From: Pantoea sp050157905
Lineage (GTDB): Bacteria > Pseudomonadota > Gammaproteobacteria > Enterobacterales > Enterobacteriaceae
Length of the DNA stretch: 64,000 nt
Direction of reading: 5' to 3'
Assembly (NCBI RefSeq): GCF_050157905.1
Contig: NZ_JBKIWZ010000001.1
Location: forward strand, 2,108,001-2,172,000
A model generated the notes under the pieces. The model saw only the letters and a list, made by a program, of their open reading frames with translations, made no database searches and was not told the DNA's origin. Of the stretch, positions 42,911 through 52,292 are shown one piece after another; the first letter of the stretch is position 1, and the number at the start of each line of letters is the position of its first letter. The translations under genes and the position numbers were made by a program.

Positions 42911-43909
42911 TCAGGCGCCAGTCACATCGCGAATTCGCGCTTTGTAGGTTTCCAGCTTCTGCGGCGTCATCATGCGACGCTCATCATCCAGCACGACGCC
43001 ACCGACATCATCAGCAATACGCTGTGCCGACTGCAGCATCAGTTTGAAGTTCTGATTCGCATCGCCATACGAGGGCACCATCATAAAGATAGAGATGCCC
43101 GGCGTGCTGAAATCGGTCATCAGATCAGGATTAAACGAGCCCGGCTTCACCATATTGGCCAGACTGAACAGCACGGGCCCGCTGCCTGCCGGACTAAGAT
43201 GGCGATGGAAAATGTTCATTTCGCCAAACTGGAAGCCTGCCTGCAGAATACCCTGCAGCAATGCTTCCCCATTCAGTTCACCGCCTGAGTGGGCGGCGAC
43301 ATGCAGTACCAGCACCGCTTCTTTGGGTTTTTCCGCTGCAGCTTTCGGCGCGGGAGCCGGGGCTGGAGCTGCTTCAGGCTGTGCAGGCTGCGGCTCAGGT
43401 TCTGCCTGGAACTGCGGGGCAGGTTGTACCGGTTCCAGCGGGTCGAGATCCAGCAGCGGCTCCGCCTGCACGGGTGGCGCGACAAAAGCGGGGGCAGGCT
43501 GCTGACGAACCGGTTCAGGACGCGGCTGCGGCGCAGACTGCGGTGCTGAACTGAAAAGCGGGTCGCTCTCAGGTTCGGGCTGCGGTGCGGGACGTGGCGC
43601 AGGCTGACGCGCAGGCTCAGCAGGCGCCTGCTTACGCGGCGCTTCTGGCTGAGGCTCACGAATCTCATCGAAACGGGGTTCCTGATGTACGCTGCGTTCA
43701 GAACGCACACGAACCTCGCCGACGCCGTCATCTTCGTCGTCTTTCAGGTCCTGCTCATCATGGTCATCACGTTGTTTCAGACGTTTGTGCGGGCGATCGC
43801 GAAATACTGACGAACGCTCTTTACGGCTGGTCCACAGTCCGTGAAGAAGGAGCGCTATAATGGCGATCGCGCCAACAACGATTAATATCAGACGCAAATC
43901 CTGCATCAT
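42911..43909 (-). CDS. zipA: Cell division protein ZipA
   Basis: 332 residues: N-terminal membrane helix (MQDLRLILIVVGAIAIIALL), charged region, Pro/Gln/Ala-rich linker (about 90-195), and the C-terminal FtsZ-binding domain (ELNGEALLQGILQAGFQFGEMNIFHRH, LANMVKPGSFNPDLM, DDERRMMTPQKLETYKARIR). Anchors FtsZ at the septum. Start at the first of two ATGs, matching E. coli MMQDLRL. Confidence 0.96.
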   Translation of the reverse strand: MMQDLRLILIVVGAIAIIALLLHGLWTSRKERSSVFRDRPHKRLKQRDDHDEQDLKDDEDDGVGEVRVRSERSVHQEPRFDEIREPQPEAPRKQAPAEPARQPAPRPAPQPEPESDPLFSSAPQSAPQPRPEPVRQQPAPAFVAPPVQAEPLLDLDPLEPVQPAPQFQAEPEPQPAQPEAAPAPAPAPKAAAEKPKEAVLVLHVAAHSGGELNGEALLQGILQAGFQFGEMNIFHRHLSPAGSGPVLFSLANMVKPGSFNPDLMTDFSTPGISIFMMVPSYGDANQNFKLMLQSAQRIADDVGGVVLDDERRMMTPQKLETYKARIRDVTGA

Positions 43910-44127
43910 TGTATTCTCTGTTGTTCCAATACCTTGCCACCGCGGCAAACTTTATCCTCTAACTGTATTTGCCCTGCTACACAAGTGCAAGTCTGTGCAC
44001 TATTTTCTGACAAATAAGATAGGCAACCCACGCTTTTTCGCTGTTTTTTTGCCCAAACGGCATCTGGTCTGGAGAAAAAGCCAGGTTATAGTGAGCGCGC
44101 CTTCACACCTTCAGGAGAAATGGCTTT

Positions 44128-44895
44128 ATGGCCCGTGAGAATTCCGTCTCAGATTTTAATGGCATGCACTATTTTAACCAGGGCTGGAAACTGGTGCGTC
44201 TGCCTGGCCTCCGGCGCTTTGTCGTGATGCCACTGCTGATCAACATCATTATGCTGGGCGGGGCCTTCGTCTGGCTGTTTTATCGGCTGGGCGACTGGAT
44301 CCCACGCCTGATGGCGCATATTCCCGACTGGCTGCAATGGCTGAGTTATCTGTTGTGGCCGCTGTCCGTCATTGCCATTGTGCTGGTGTTCAGCTACTTC
44401 TTCTCGACACTGGCCAATCTGATCGCCGCTCCCTTCTGTGGCCTGCTGGCAGAGCAACTTGAAGGACGTCTGACCGGCAAGCCACTGCCTGACAATGGCT
44501 GGGCGGCAATGGTGAAAGATGTTCCGCGCATTATGAAGCGGGAACTTCAGAAGCTGGGTTACTACCTGCCCCGTGCGCTGGGCCTGCTGCTGCTCTACTT
44601 TATTCCCGGCTTTGGTCAGACTATTGCGCCTGTGCTCTGGTTCCTGTTCAGCGCCTGGATGCTCTCTATCCAGTATTGCGACTATCCGTTCGACAACCAT
44701 AAAGTTCCCTTCCGGCAGATGCGTAACGCCCTGCGTCAGCACAAAACCGCCAACATGCAGTTTGGCGCACTGACCAGTCTGTTCACGATGATCCCGGTGC
44801 TGAATCTGGTCATCATGCCGGTAGCGGTCTGTGGTGCGACAGCCATGTGGGTGGATCGTTATCGGTCGCAGCTGGCTCGCCGTGATGTGCGCTGA
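44128..44895 (+). CDS. cysZ: Sulfate transporter CysZ
   Basis: 255 residues with four main hydrophobic regions; conserved LVRLPGLRRFVVMPLLINI, LANLIAAPFCGLLAEQLEGRLTG and QYCDYPFDNHKVPFRQMR. Inner-membrane sulfate uptake channel for cysteine synthesis. TTCAGGAGAAATGGCTTT precedes the ATG. Divergent from zipA and 141 nt before cysK, as in E. coli. Confidence 0.95.
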   Translation: MARENSVSDFNGMHYFNQGWKLVRLPGLRRFVVMPLLINIIMLGGAFVWLFYRLGDWIPRLMAHIPDWLQWLSYLLWPLSVIAIVLVFSYFFSTLANLIAAPFCGLLAEQLEGRLTGKPLPDNGWAAMVKDVPRIMKRELQKLGYYLPRALGLLLLYFIPGFGQTIAPVLWFLFSAWMLSIQYCDYPFDNHKVPFRQMRNALRQHKTANMQFGALTSLFTMIPVLNLVIMPVAVCGATAMWVDRYRSQLARRDVR

Positions 44896-45036
44896 AATCC
44901 GCAGTACGCCTTATGCTCTTTTCAGAGAGGCTTATTGCCGGGTGACATATAGATATACGATTTCTTTCCTTCCGCCCCCAGGCAGAACAGGTATGCTCAT
45001 AGGGTTCCCAATAATTCATACAGTTAAGGGCAGGCT

Positions 45037-46008
45037 ATGAGTAAGATCTATGAAGACAACTCTTTGACAATTGGTCATACGCCATTGGTTCGACTGAACC
45101 GCATCGGTAACGGCCGCATCCTTGCGAAAGTTGAATCCCGTAACCCGAGCTTCAGCGTTAAATGCCGTATCGGTGCCAATATGATTTGGGACGCAGAAAA
45201 ACGCGGTATTCTGAAACCTGGTGTTGAACTGGTAGAGCCGACCAGCGGTAACACGGGTATCGCCCTGGCCTATGTCGCGGCCGCACGCGGCTATAAACTG
45301 ACGCTGACCATGCCGGAAACCATGTCAGTGGAGCGACGCAAGCTGCTGAAAGCACTGGGCGCGACGCTGGTGCTGACCGAAGGTGCTAAAGGCATGAAAG
45401 GCGCTATCGGCAAAGCGGAAGAGATTGTGGCCAGCGATCCGGACAGATATGTCCTGCTACAGCAGTTCAGTAATCCGGCTAATCCGGAAATTCATGAAAA
45501 AACCACGGGGCCTGAAATCTGGGAAGACACCGATGGCGAAGTTGATGTCTTTATCGCCGGTGTCGGCACGGGCGGTACGCTGACTGGCGTCAGTCGTTAC
45601 ATTAAAAACACCAAAGGCAAAAAAGATCTGATTACTGTTGCGGTTGAGCCAACCGACTCTCCGGTGATTGCCCAGGCGATGGCGGGTGAGGAGATTAAAC
45701 CGGGCCCGCACAAGATTCAGGGCATCGGCGCAGGCTTTATTCCGGGTAACCTGGAGCTGAACCTGGTGGATCGCGTCGTGGCGATTACCAACGAAGAGGC
45801 AATCAGCACGGCGCGCCGGTTAATGGAAGAGGAAGGTATTCTGGCGGGTATCTCATCCGGTGCTGCCGTAGCCGCTGCGCTGAAGCTGCAGGAAGATGAA
45901 ACCTTCGCCAATAAGAATATTGTCGTCATCCTCCCCTCTTCCGGTGAACGCTACCTGAGCACTGCGTTGTTTGCCGATCTTTTCACCGAAAAAGAGCTGC
46001 AGCCCTAG
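45037..46008 (+). CDS. cysK: Cysteine synthase A (O-acetylserine sulfhydrylase)
   Basis: 323 residues, same as E. coli. PLP lysine K42 in NPSFSVKCRIGANM, substrate loop TSGNTGIALAYVAA and phosphate-binding GTGGTLTG. Makes cysteine from O-acetylserine and sulfide. The 141-nt upstream region should hold a CysB-dependent promoter; I cannot point to the exact site. Confidence 0.97.
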   Translation: MSKIYEDNSLTIGHTPLVRLNRIGNGRILAKVESRNPSFSVKCRIGANMIWDAEKRGILKPGVELVEPTSGNTGIALAYVAAARGYKLTLTMPETMSVERRKLLKALGATLVLTEGAKGMKGAIGKAEEIVASDPDRYVLLQQFSNPANPEIHEKTTGPEIWEDTDGEVDVFIAGVGTGGTLTGVSRYIKNTKGKKDLITVAVEPTDSPVIAQAMAGEEIKPGPHKIQGIGAGFIPGNLELNLVDRVVAITNEEAISTARRLMEEEGILAGISSGAAVAAALKLQEDETFANKNIVVILPSSGERYLSTALFADLFTEKELQP

Positions 46009-46031
46009 TCGCGGCGAAAGTCTTAAAATGA

Positions 46032-46063
46032 ATAAAAAAGCACCCGCAAGGGTGCTTTTTTGT
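46032..46063 (+). terminator. cysK terminator
   Basis: AAAAAAGCACCC-GCAA-GGGTGCTTTTTT (46034-46061), a textbook rho-independent terminator 26 nt after the cysK stop. Confidence 0.93.
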
Positions 46064-46394
46064 GGCGCAGATCTCACTTTCATCACCCGGCAGATTGATT
46101 TCAGTGATGCCGCTCTGGTATTTAGACTGCCAATTATTTCGATGCCTGAAATTAATCCGCGTTTGAAGTGGATCAAGCTGAATCGATTTACGGATTCAGT
46201 GAAACGGCGAATCACGGCATAATTAACCGGTGACGTGTAGAATCGGTTTTGAGACGCAACGGATTGTCGTATTGACGCAGATGCGTCTTTGGTCAGCAGG
46301 ATGCTATACCCGCGCACCGACACAGGCTAAAGTAGAGGCTCCAGGCTAGACTTTAGATCCATAAAACTCATTCTGATAACGTTGGGGAAATAGA
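46064..46394. promoter_or_regulatory. ptsH promoter region
   Basis: 330 nt without a gene. Near the 3' end GGCTAGACTTTAG (46345-46357) followed by GTTGGGGAAATAGA matches what I recall of the E. coli ptsH P1 promoter and leader, with TAGACT (46347-46352) as the -10 box. CRP or Mlc sites known from E. coli would lie upstream but are not clear by eye. Confidence 0.6.
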
Positions 46395-46652
46395 ATGTTC
46401 CAGCAAGAAGTTACCATTACTGCACCAAACGGCCTGCACACTCGCCCAGCGGCGCAATTTGTTAAAGAAGCCAAAGCTTTCCAGTCAGAAATTACTGTGA
46501 CCTCTAACGGTAAATCAGCCAGTGCGAAAAGCCTGTTCAAACTGCAGACTCTGGGTCTGACTCAGGGCACCGTCGTGACACTTTCTGCAGAAGGTGAAGA
46601 TGAGCAGAAAGCCGTTGAACATCTGGTCAAACTGATGGCTGAACTGGAGTAA
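46395..46652 (+). CDS. ptsH: Phosphocarrier protein HPr
   Basis: 85 residues as in E. coli. Phospho-acceptor His15 in APNGLHTRPAA and Ser46 in AKSLFKLQ. Relays phosphate from enzyme I to sugar-specific enzymes II. First gene of the pts operon, but the gap to ptsI is 161 nt and holds a hairpin. Confidence 0.98.
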   Translation: MFQQEVTITAPNGLHTRPAAQFVKEAKAFQSEITVTSNGKSASAKSLFKLQTLGLTQGTVVTLSAEGEDEQKAVEHLVKLMAELE

Positions 46653-46712
46653 TCTCCGCTCAGCTCTCCAGCAAATCGACTCCTCTGCGCCATTGAGTGC
46701 AAACATCTTGAT

Positions 46713-46742
46713 CGCGGACAACCTGTCCGCGTTATTGCTTTC
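46713..46742 (+). terminator. Hairpin between ptsH and ptsI
   Basis: Perfect 8-bp stem CGCGGACA-ACC-TGTCCGCG (46713-46731) followed by TTATTGCTTT. It looks like a weak terminator or RNA-processing stem that could set the HPr to enzyme I ratio. Confidence 0.55.
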
Positions 46743-46813
46743 GTAGAGTACGTGTCCCGCGACAATGGCACCGCAAAGAGTCCCATCAGCCATCGTGATT
46801 AAAAGGTAGCGTT

Positions 46814-48541
46814 ATGATTTCAGGCATTTTAGCATCACCAGGTATCGCTTTCGGCAAAGCACTGCTGCTGAAAGAAGACGAAATCGTCATCAATCGCAAG
46901 AAAATTTCTGATGACCAGGTTGAGCAGGAAGTTCAGCGCTTCCTTGATGGCCGTAGCAAAGCGGCTACACAACTGGAAGCGATTCGCGTCAAAGCGGGTG
47001 AAACCCTGGGTGAAGAGAAAGCAGCGATCTTCGAAGGCCACATTATGTTGCTGGAAGATGAAGAGCTGGAGCAGGAAATCATCGACCTGATCAAAAAAGA
47101 TCACGCGTCAGCCGATGCCGCTGCCTACTCGGTCATTGATGGCCAGGCGAAAGCCCTGGAAGAGTTAGATGACGAATACCTCAAAGAGCGTGCGGCAGAT
47201 GTTCGCGACATCGGTAAGCGTCTGCTGCAAAACATTCTCGGTCTGCATATCGTTGACCTGAGCGCGATTCAGGAAGAATCCATTCTGGTGGCCAAAGACT
47301 TAACGCCGTCAGAAACTGCACAGCTTAACCTGAAAAAGGTGCTGGGCTTTATTACGGACCTGGGTGGCCGTACTTCACACACCTCTATCATGGCGCGCTC
47401 GCTGGAGATCCCGGCCATTGTCGGCACCGGCAACGTCACCACCACAATCAAAAACGGCGACTTCCTGATTCTGGATGGCGTCAACAACACGATTCACGTC
47501 AATCCTTCAGAAGCGATTCAGGAAGAGCTGAAAGCCGTACAGAACCAGTATCTGTCGGAAAAACATGAGCTAGCCAAGCTGAAAGATCTGCCAGCCGTCA
47601 CGCTGGATGGTCATCAGGTTGAAGTCTGCGCCAACATCGGTACCGTGCGTGATATCGCCGGTGCTGAACGTAATGGCGCAGAAGGCGTGGGTCTCTACCG
47701 CACCGAATTTCTCTTTATGGACCGCGACTCACTGCCAAGCGAAGAAGAGCAGTTCCAGGCGTATAAAGCCGTCGCCGAAGCAATGGGTTCACAGGCCGTC
47801 ATCGTGCGTACCATGGATATCGGCGGGGACAAAGATCTGCCTTACATGAACCTGCCGAAAGAAGAGAACCCGTTCCTCGGCTGGCGCGCAATCCGTATCG
47901 CTATGGACCGCAAAGAGATTCTGCATGCGCAGTTGCGCGCCATCCTGCGCGCCTCCTCTTTTGGTAAACTGCGCATCATGTTCCCGATGATCATCTCAGT
48001 AGAAGAAGTCCGCAGCCTGAAAGCCGAGCTGGAATTGCTGAAAGCGCAGTTGCGTGAAGAAGGCAAAGCTTTTGATGAAAGTATTGAAGTCGGTATCATG
48101 GTGGAAACCCCCGCATCGGCCGTCATCGCACATCATCTGGCGAAGGAAGTCGACTTCTTCAGTATCGGCACAAACGATCTGACGCAGTATACTCTGGCGG
48201 TCGATCGTGGTAATGATTTGATCTCACACCTGTACAACCCGATGACGCCGTCTGTGCTTAACTTAATTAAGCAAGTCATTGATGCATCTCACGCTGAAGG
48301 TAAATGGACCGGCATGTGTGGTGAGCTGGCAGGTGATGAACGTGCTACACTACTGTTACTGGGAATGGGGCTGGACGAGTTCAGCATGAGTGCCATTTCT
48401 ATCCCTGGCATCAAGAAAATTATTCGTAATACTAACTTTGAAGATGCGAAAGCATTGGCAGAGCAGGCACTGGCTCAACCGACAGCGGAAGATTTAATGA
48501 ATCTGGTTAACAAGTTCATTAAGGAAAAAACGCTCTGCTAA
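46814..48541 (+). CDS. ptsI: PTS enzyme I
   Basis: 575 residues as in E. coli. Phospho-His in GGRTSHTSIMARS (His189 by alignment), PEP-binding C-terminal barrel with GLYRTEFLFMDRD and the Cys of GKWTGMCGELAGD. Transfers phosphate from PEP to HPr. Followed by crr after 42 nt. Confidence 0.98.
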   Translation: MISGILASPGIAFGKALLLKEDEIVINRKKISDDQVEQEVQRFLDGRSKAATQLEAIRVKAGETLGEEKAAIFEGHIMLLEDEELEQEIIDLIKKDHASADAAAYSVIDGQAKALEELDDEYLKERAADVRDIGKRLLQNILGLHIVDLSAIQEESILVAKDLTPSETAQLNLKKVLGFITDLGGRTSHTSIMARSLEIPAIVGTGNVTTTIKNGDFLILDGVNNTIHVNPSEAIQEELKAVQNQYLSEKHELAKLKDLPAVTLDGHQVEVCANIGTVRDIAGAERNGAEGVGLYRTEFLFMDRDSLPSEEEQFQAYKAVAEAMGSQAVIVRTMDIGGDKDLPYMNLPKEENPFLGWRAIRIAMDRKEILHAQLRAILRASSFGKLRIMFPMIISVEEVRSLKAELELLKAQLREEGKAFDESIEVGIMVETPASAVIAHHLAKEVDFFSIGTNDLTQYTLAVDRGNDLISHLYNPMTPSVLNLIKQVIDASHAEGKWTGMCGELAGDERATLLLLGMGLDEFSMSAISIPGIKKIIRNTNFEDAKALAEQALAQPTAEDLMNLVNKFIKEKTLC

Positions 48542-48583
48542 TCTGCCTGATGCTGGCCCCAAATTACTGCTTAGGAGAAGATC

Positions 48584-49084
48584 ATGGGTTTGTTTTCTAA
48601 ACTTTTTGGCGAAAAAACGGATAGCGCTGGGACGATTGATATCGTAGCGCCTCTGTCAGGCGAAATCGTGAATATTGAAGACGTACCAGATGTGGTGTTT
48701 GCAGAAAAAATCGTGGGCGACGGTATTGCCATCAAGCCCAGCGGCAACAAAATGGTTGCGCCTGTTGATGGAACTATCGGCAAGATTTTTGAAACCAATC
48801 ATGCTTTTTCGATTGAATCTGACAACGGCATTGAGCTGTTCGTACACTTCGGTATCGATACCGTTGAACTGAAAGGCGAAGGCTTCAAGCGTATCGCTGA
48901 AGAAGGCCAGAAGGTCAGGAAAGGCGATGTGGTTATCGAGTTCGATCTGCCACTGCTGGAAGAGAAAGCAAAATCAACCCTGACGCCGGTTGTGATCTCC
49001 AACATGGATGAGATTAAGGAACTGATCAAGCTGTCTGGCCAGGTGACCGTGGGTGAAACCCCGGTGATTCGCATCAGAAAGTAA
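48584..49084 (+). CDS. crr: PTS glucose-specific enzyme IIA (Crr)
   Basis: 166 residues, three fewer than E. coli because of a shorter N-terminal linker (MGLFSKLFGEKTDSAG). Phospho-His88 in GIELFVHFGIDTVEL, partner His73 in FETNHAFSIES. Passes phosphate to glucose permease and controls adenylate cyclase and inducer exclusion. Confidence 0.97.
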   Translation: MGLFSKLFGEKTDSAGTIDIVAPLSGEIVNIEDVPDVVFAEKIVGDGIAIKPSGNKMVAPVDGTIGKIFETNHAFSIESDNGIELFVHFGIDTVELKGEGFKRIAEEGQKVRKGDVVIEFDLPLLEEKAKSTLTPVVISNMDEIKELIKLSGQVTVGETPVIRIRK

Positions 49085-49099
49085 GCGTTTATCTGTAGC

Positions 49100-49130
49100 A
49101 TAACGGCACCTTCGGGTGCCGTTATTGTTT
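49100..49130 (+). terminator. crr terminator
   Basis: TAACGGCACC-TTCG-GGTGCCGTTA (49101-49122) with a stable TTCG tetraloop, followed by TTGTTT. Also between convergent genes, so may serve the kinase gene. Confidence 0.85.
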
Positions 49131-49143
49131 CTGCTGTGCCCTC

Positions 49144-50460
49144 TCAGGGCCGCCAGTGTGGCAGACGCAGTGTGAGCTCCAGTCCCCCTTCAGGATGATT
49201 TCCGGCCTCAACTTCACCATGATGTGCCAGAATCACTTTGCGCACGATAGCCAGCCCCAGTCCATATCCCTTTCCCATCAGCGGTGAATTAACCCGGACA
49301 AATGGGTCAAAGATGCTGGAGAGTTTCTCCTCATCGACGCCCGGACCCTGATCGCGCACCTGAATCGCCAGCCACTGCTGATCCGGACGCAGATGCACCT
49401 CAATTTGTCCCCCCGGCGGAGAAAAGCGCAGCGCGTTGCGCAGCACATTCTCTGCTGCGCGTCGTATCAGCTCTGCATTTCCACGAACGGTATAATCTGC
49501 CCACTCGTCAACCTGAAGCGTTACCTGCACGCCCGGAACCTGCGCTTCATAGCGAACATCGGCGATCACCGCCTGCAGCAGACCAGTCAGATCGAAATAT
49601 TGCTCATCCGGGATGCTTTCATGTTCGGCCCGTGACAGCGTCAGCAGCTCACCGATCATTTTATCCAGCCTGCGCGCCTCTTCATCAATGCGGTCGAGGG
49701 AACTGCTGACATTTTCGGGCATCTGACGCGCCAGTCCGGTGGCCAGCTGCAGTCGCGCCAGAGGAGAACGCAGCTCATGCGAGATATCGTGCAGCAGCTC
49801 TTCACGGGCGCGCACCAGAGTGTCCAGCCGCTCCACCATGGCATCAAAGGCTTCGGCAACGGTAGAGAGCTCGTCGCGTCGCCTGCGCATAACCGGAAAC
49901 AGTCGAACACGCAAATCTCCGTCGGCGACACGGGAAAAGCCTTCACGCAGCTGACGCAGGGGACGCGTAAGATTCCAGGCCAGCAGCAGGCTGAAGAGCA
50001 GCCCCACTGAACCAGCAAAGATAAACATTGGCTCAGGGATATTCAGAAACCGGCGCTGCATCCTGGTCATGGTACTGTCTTTACGGATGCCGTCCAGGTC
50101 GTAGCGCAGCTGGTAGAATTTGCCATCAGCGCCTTTCACCCAGCGCACCACCTCTTCAGGGAAACGCCCGTGCATTGCCTGATTAATGCGCGTCTCAGTG
50201 GGCAAAGGTGGCGACTGCTGGGTGACGTGGAAAAACTGCCGGTCGCCTTCATTCCAGTCTGACAGCATCGCTGTCAACGCCTCAGGCCCGTTTCGTTCCA
50301 GCACCGACGCGGCAGAGGTCATCTGCAGATCGACGATGCGCCGAATCGCGACGATTTCCGGCGGCTCATGCCGTTTACCTGAAAGCGTAAAACCGAGCCA
50401 GATCAGCTGGCTCATAATGACAAACACGATCCAGAAGCCGATAAAGATCTTCCAGAACAT
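49144..50460 (-). CDS. CpxA-like sensor histidine kinase
   Basis: 438 residues from ATG 50460. N-terminal membrane helix (FWKIFIGFWIVFVIMSQLIW), periplasmic domain of ~110 residues, second helix near 150 (MFIFAGSVGLLFSLLLAW), HAMP, then HisKA with phospho-acceptor His in LLHDISHELRSPLARLQLA and HATPase_c motifs (NVLRNALRFS, DQGPGVDEEKL, GKGYGLGLAIV). Its kinase core resembles CpxA. The start at 50460 has AGGGGACGC; an ATG 8 codons upstream overlaps the regulator stop as ATGA and is an alternative. Signal unknown. E. coli has pdxK at this place. Confidence 0.85.
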   Translation of the reverse strand: MFWKIFIGFWIVFVIMSQLIWLGFTLSGKRHEPPEIVAIRRIVDLQMTSAASVLERNGPEALTAMLSDWNEGDRQFFHVTQQSPPLPTETRINQAMHGRFPEEVVRWVKGADGKFYQLRYDLDGIRKDSTMTRMQRRFLNIPEPMFIFAGSVGLLFSLLLAWNLTRPLRQLREGFSRVADGDLRVRLFPVMRRRRDELSTVAEAFDAMVERLDTLVRAREELLHDISHELRSPLARLQLATGLARQMPENVSSSLDRIDEEARRLDKMIGELLTLSRAEHESIPDEQYFDLTGLLQAVIADVRYEAQVPGVQVTLQVDEWADYTVRGNAELIRRAAENVLRNALRFSPPGGQIEVHLRPDQQWLAIQVRDQGPGVDEEKLSSIFDPFVRVNSPLMGKGYGLGLAIVRKVILAHHGEVEAGNHPEGGLELTLRLPHWRP

Positions 50461-50480
50461 GCGTCCCCTGTAAGTTTTTC

Positions 50481-51161
50481 TCATCGTAAGCGGTAGCCGA
50501 TGCTGCGGACGGTTTCGATGTTAACGCTGTCTGCCGTCAGTGCACTGAGCTTCTGACGGATATTGCTGATATGCACATCAACACTGCGGTCATAGGCTTC
50601 ACGCGGGCGACCCAGCCCCTTCTCTGAAAGCTCATCTTTTGAAACCACTCTGTCCGGCGCCCGCATCAGCAGATCGAGCAGGTTAAATTCTGAGGCCGTC
50701 AGGTCAAACGGTCTGCCCTGCCATTCACTCATGCGGGTAGCCGGATTAAGCGAAAGCTCGCCCCAGCGCAGCGGGTCTTTCGACTCTGGCTGCGGCGGCT
50801 GCTCTTCGAAACGGCGTAACACGGCACGCAGACGCGCGACCAGTTCGCGCGGATAACAGGGCTTGGGCATATAATCATCCGCCCCCATCTCCAGACCAAT
50901 CACCCGATCGATATTGTCGCCTTTTGCGGTCAGCATAATCACCGGTATGCGGCTTTTCTGGCGCACCTGACGTAACACGTCAATGCCGCTCATATCAGGC
51001 AGCATGATATCCAGAATCAGGGCGGTGAAGGCGCCCGACAGCGCCCCTTCTATTCCGGCGTTGCCGGTTAAAACCAGCTGGGCGTCGAACCCTTCTGCAA
51101 TCAGGTACTGGCTTAACATCGTGCCTAATTCAACATCGTCATCAACAAGCAAAATTTTCAT
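50481..51161 (-). CDS. CpxR-like OmpR-family response regulator
   Basis: 226 residues. Receiver with phospho-acceptor Asp51 (ALILDIMLPDMSG) and conserved Lys (DDYMPKPCYPRELVARLRAVLRR), then an OmpR-type winged helix (FDLTASEFNLLDLLMRAPDRVVSKDELSE, RSVDVHISNIRQKL, VRSIGYRLR). Upstream of and overlapping the kinase gene frame. ATG 51161 is chosen because GAGAG has the right spacing; ATG 51167 is possible. Target genes unknown. The genuine cpxRA pair normally lies elsewhere. Confidence 0.87.
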   Translation of the reverse strand: MKILLVDDDVELGTMLSQYLIAEGFDAQLVLTGNAGIEGALSGAFTALILDIMLPDMSGIDVLRQVRQKSRIPVIMLTAKGDNIDRVIGLEMGADDYMPKPCYPRELVARLRAVLRRFEEQPPQPESKDPLRWGELSLNPATRMSEWQGRPFDLTASEFNLLDLLMRAPDRVVSKDELSEKGLGRPREAYDRSVDVHISNIRQKLSALTADSVNIETVRSIGYRLR

Positions 51162-51271
51162 GGTCATCTCTCAGCAGAACTGGCGCTATTTTGTCCTGTA
51201 GCTGACGTTGACGCAGCCGGATTTACGCGATCCTTACAGATTCATTATCTCCATCGCAGCCAATTCTGGCG

Positions 51272-51308
51272 AAAAAAAACCTGTGGGCCGTAAACGCGCA
51301 CAGGTCTG
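51272..51308 (-). terminator. cysM terminator
   Basis: Minus-strand ACCTGTGCG...CCACAGGT stem followed by TTTTTTTTCG; lies between cysM and the two-component genes and shows they are separate units. Confidence 0.8.
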
Positions 51309-51326
51309 TTGCCGTCTCAGTCGGGG

Positions 51327-52211
51327 TTACTGATGATAAAGCCCGGTTGAAAGATAACGATCGCCGCGATCGCAGGCGATCGCCACCACCACGCTGCCCG
51401 GATTGGCCCGGGCAATACGCAGCGCCCCTGCCACCGCGCCACCTGAACTGACGCCGCAGAAAATCCCTTCGCGCCGTGCCAGCTCACGCATCGTCTCTTC
51501 CGCTTCTTTCTGCGTCATGTCCAGCACATCATCCACCAGATCGGGTCGGTAGATTCCCGGCAGATAAGCCAACGGCCAGCGGCGAATGCCCGGAATGCTG
51601 CTGCCTTCACTGGGCTGCAGACCGATCACCTGCACGCTGCTGTTCTGCTCTTTGAGGTAGCGTCCGACGCCGGTGATCGTGCCGGTGGTGCCCATGCTGG
51701 AAACAAAATGGGTCATGCGCTGGTTCGACTGCTGCCAGAGCTCCGGGCCGGTGGTCTGATAGTGGCCCAGTGGGTTATCAGGATTGTTGAACTGGTCCAG
51801 CACCCGGCCTTCACCGCGTGCGGCCATCGCCTGCGCCAGATCGCGAGCGCCTTCCATGCCCTGCTCCCGCGGCACCAGAATCAGCTCCGCGCCATAGGCC
51901 CGCATTGCATCCTGCCGCTCCTGACTCATGTTGTCCGGCATCAGCAGACGCAGACGGTAGCCTTTCATGGCCGCGATCATCGCCAGCGCGATGCCGGTGT
52001 TGCCACTGGTGGCTTCGATCAGCCGATCGCCAGGTGAAATTTCTCCGCGCCGTTCTGCCTGATGAATCATCGACCAGGCCGCGCGATCTTTCACCGAACC
52101 GGCCGGATTGTTGCCCTCCAGCTTGAGCCAGACCTCACTGCCGTTGGCGGGCGTCAGGCGCTGCAATTTGATCAGCGGCGTATTGCCGATGGTGTTCTCA
52201 AGAGTCGTCAC
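51327..52211 (-). CDS. cysM: Cysteine synthase B (CysM)
   Basis: 294 residues starting at GTG 52211 with CCAGGAACC upstream. PLP lysine K41 in NPAGSVKDRAAWSM, TSGNTGIALAMIAA loop and GTTGTITGVGRYLK. The isozyme that can also use thiosulfate to form S-sulfocysteine. Downstream of cysA but separated by a strong terminator, so its expression depends on read-through or its own promoter. Confidence 0.95.
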   Translation of the reverse strand: MTTLENTIGNTPLIKLQRLTPANGSEVWLKLEGNNPAGSVKDRAAWSMIHQAERRGEISPGDRLIEATSGNTGIALAMIAAMKGYRLRLLMPDNMSQERQDAMRAYGAELILVPREQGMEGARDLAQAMAARGEGRVLDQFNNPDNPLGHYQTTGPELWQQSNQRMTHFVSSMGTTGTITGVGRYLKEQNSSVQVIGLQPSEGSSIPGIRRWPLAYLPGIYRPDLVDDVLDMTQKEAEETMRELARREGIFCGVSSGGAVAGALRIARANPGSVVVAIACDRGDRYLSTGLYHQ

Positions 52212-52243
52212 GGTGTGGTTCCTGGCCTGTTACAAACGCGGGG

Positions 52244-52277
52244 CGAAAAAAAGGCGGGAGTGAGACTCCCGCCCGCT
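52244..52277 (-). terminator. Terminator between cysA and cysM
   Basis: Minus-strand GGCGGGAGT-CTC-ACTCCCGCC followed by TTTTTTTT (52246-52275 region); a strong rho-independent terminator for cysPTWA. Confidence 0.92.
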
Positions 52278-52292
52278 GTTGAGGTGAAAATA

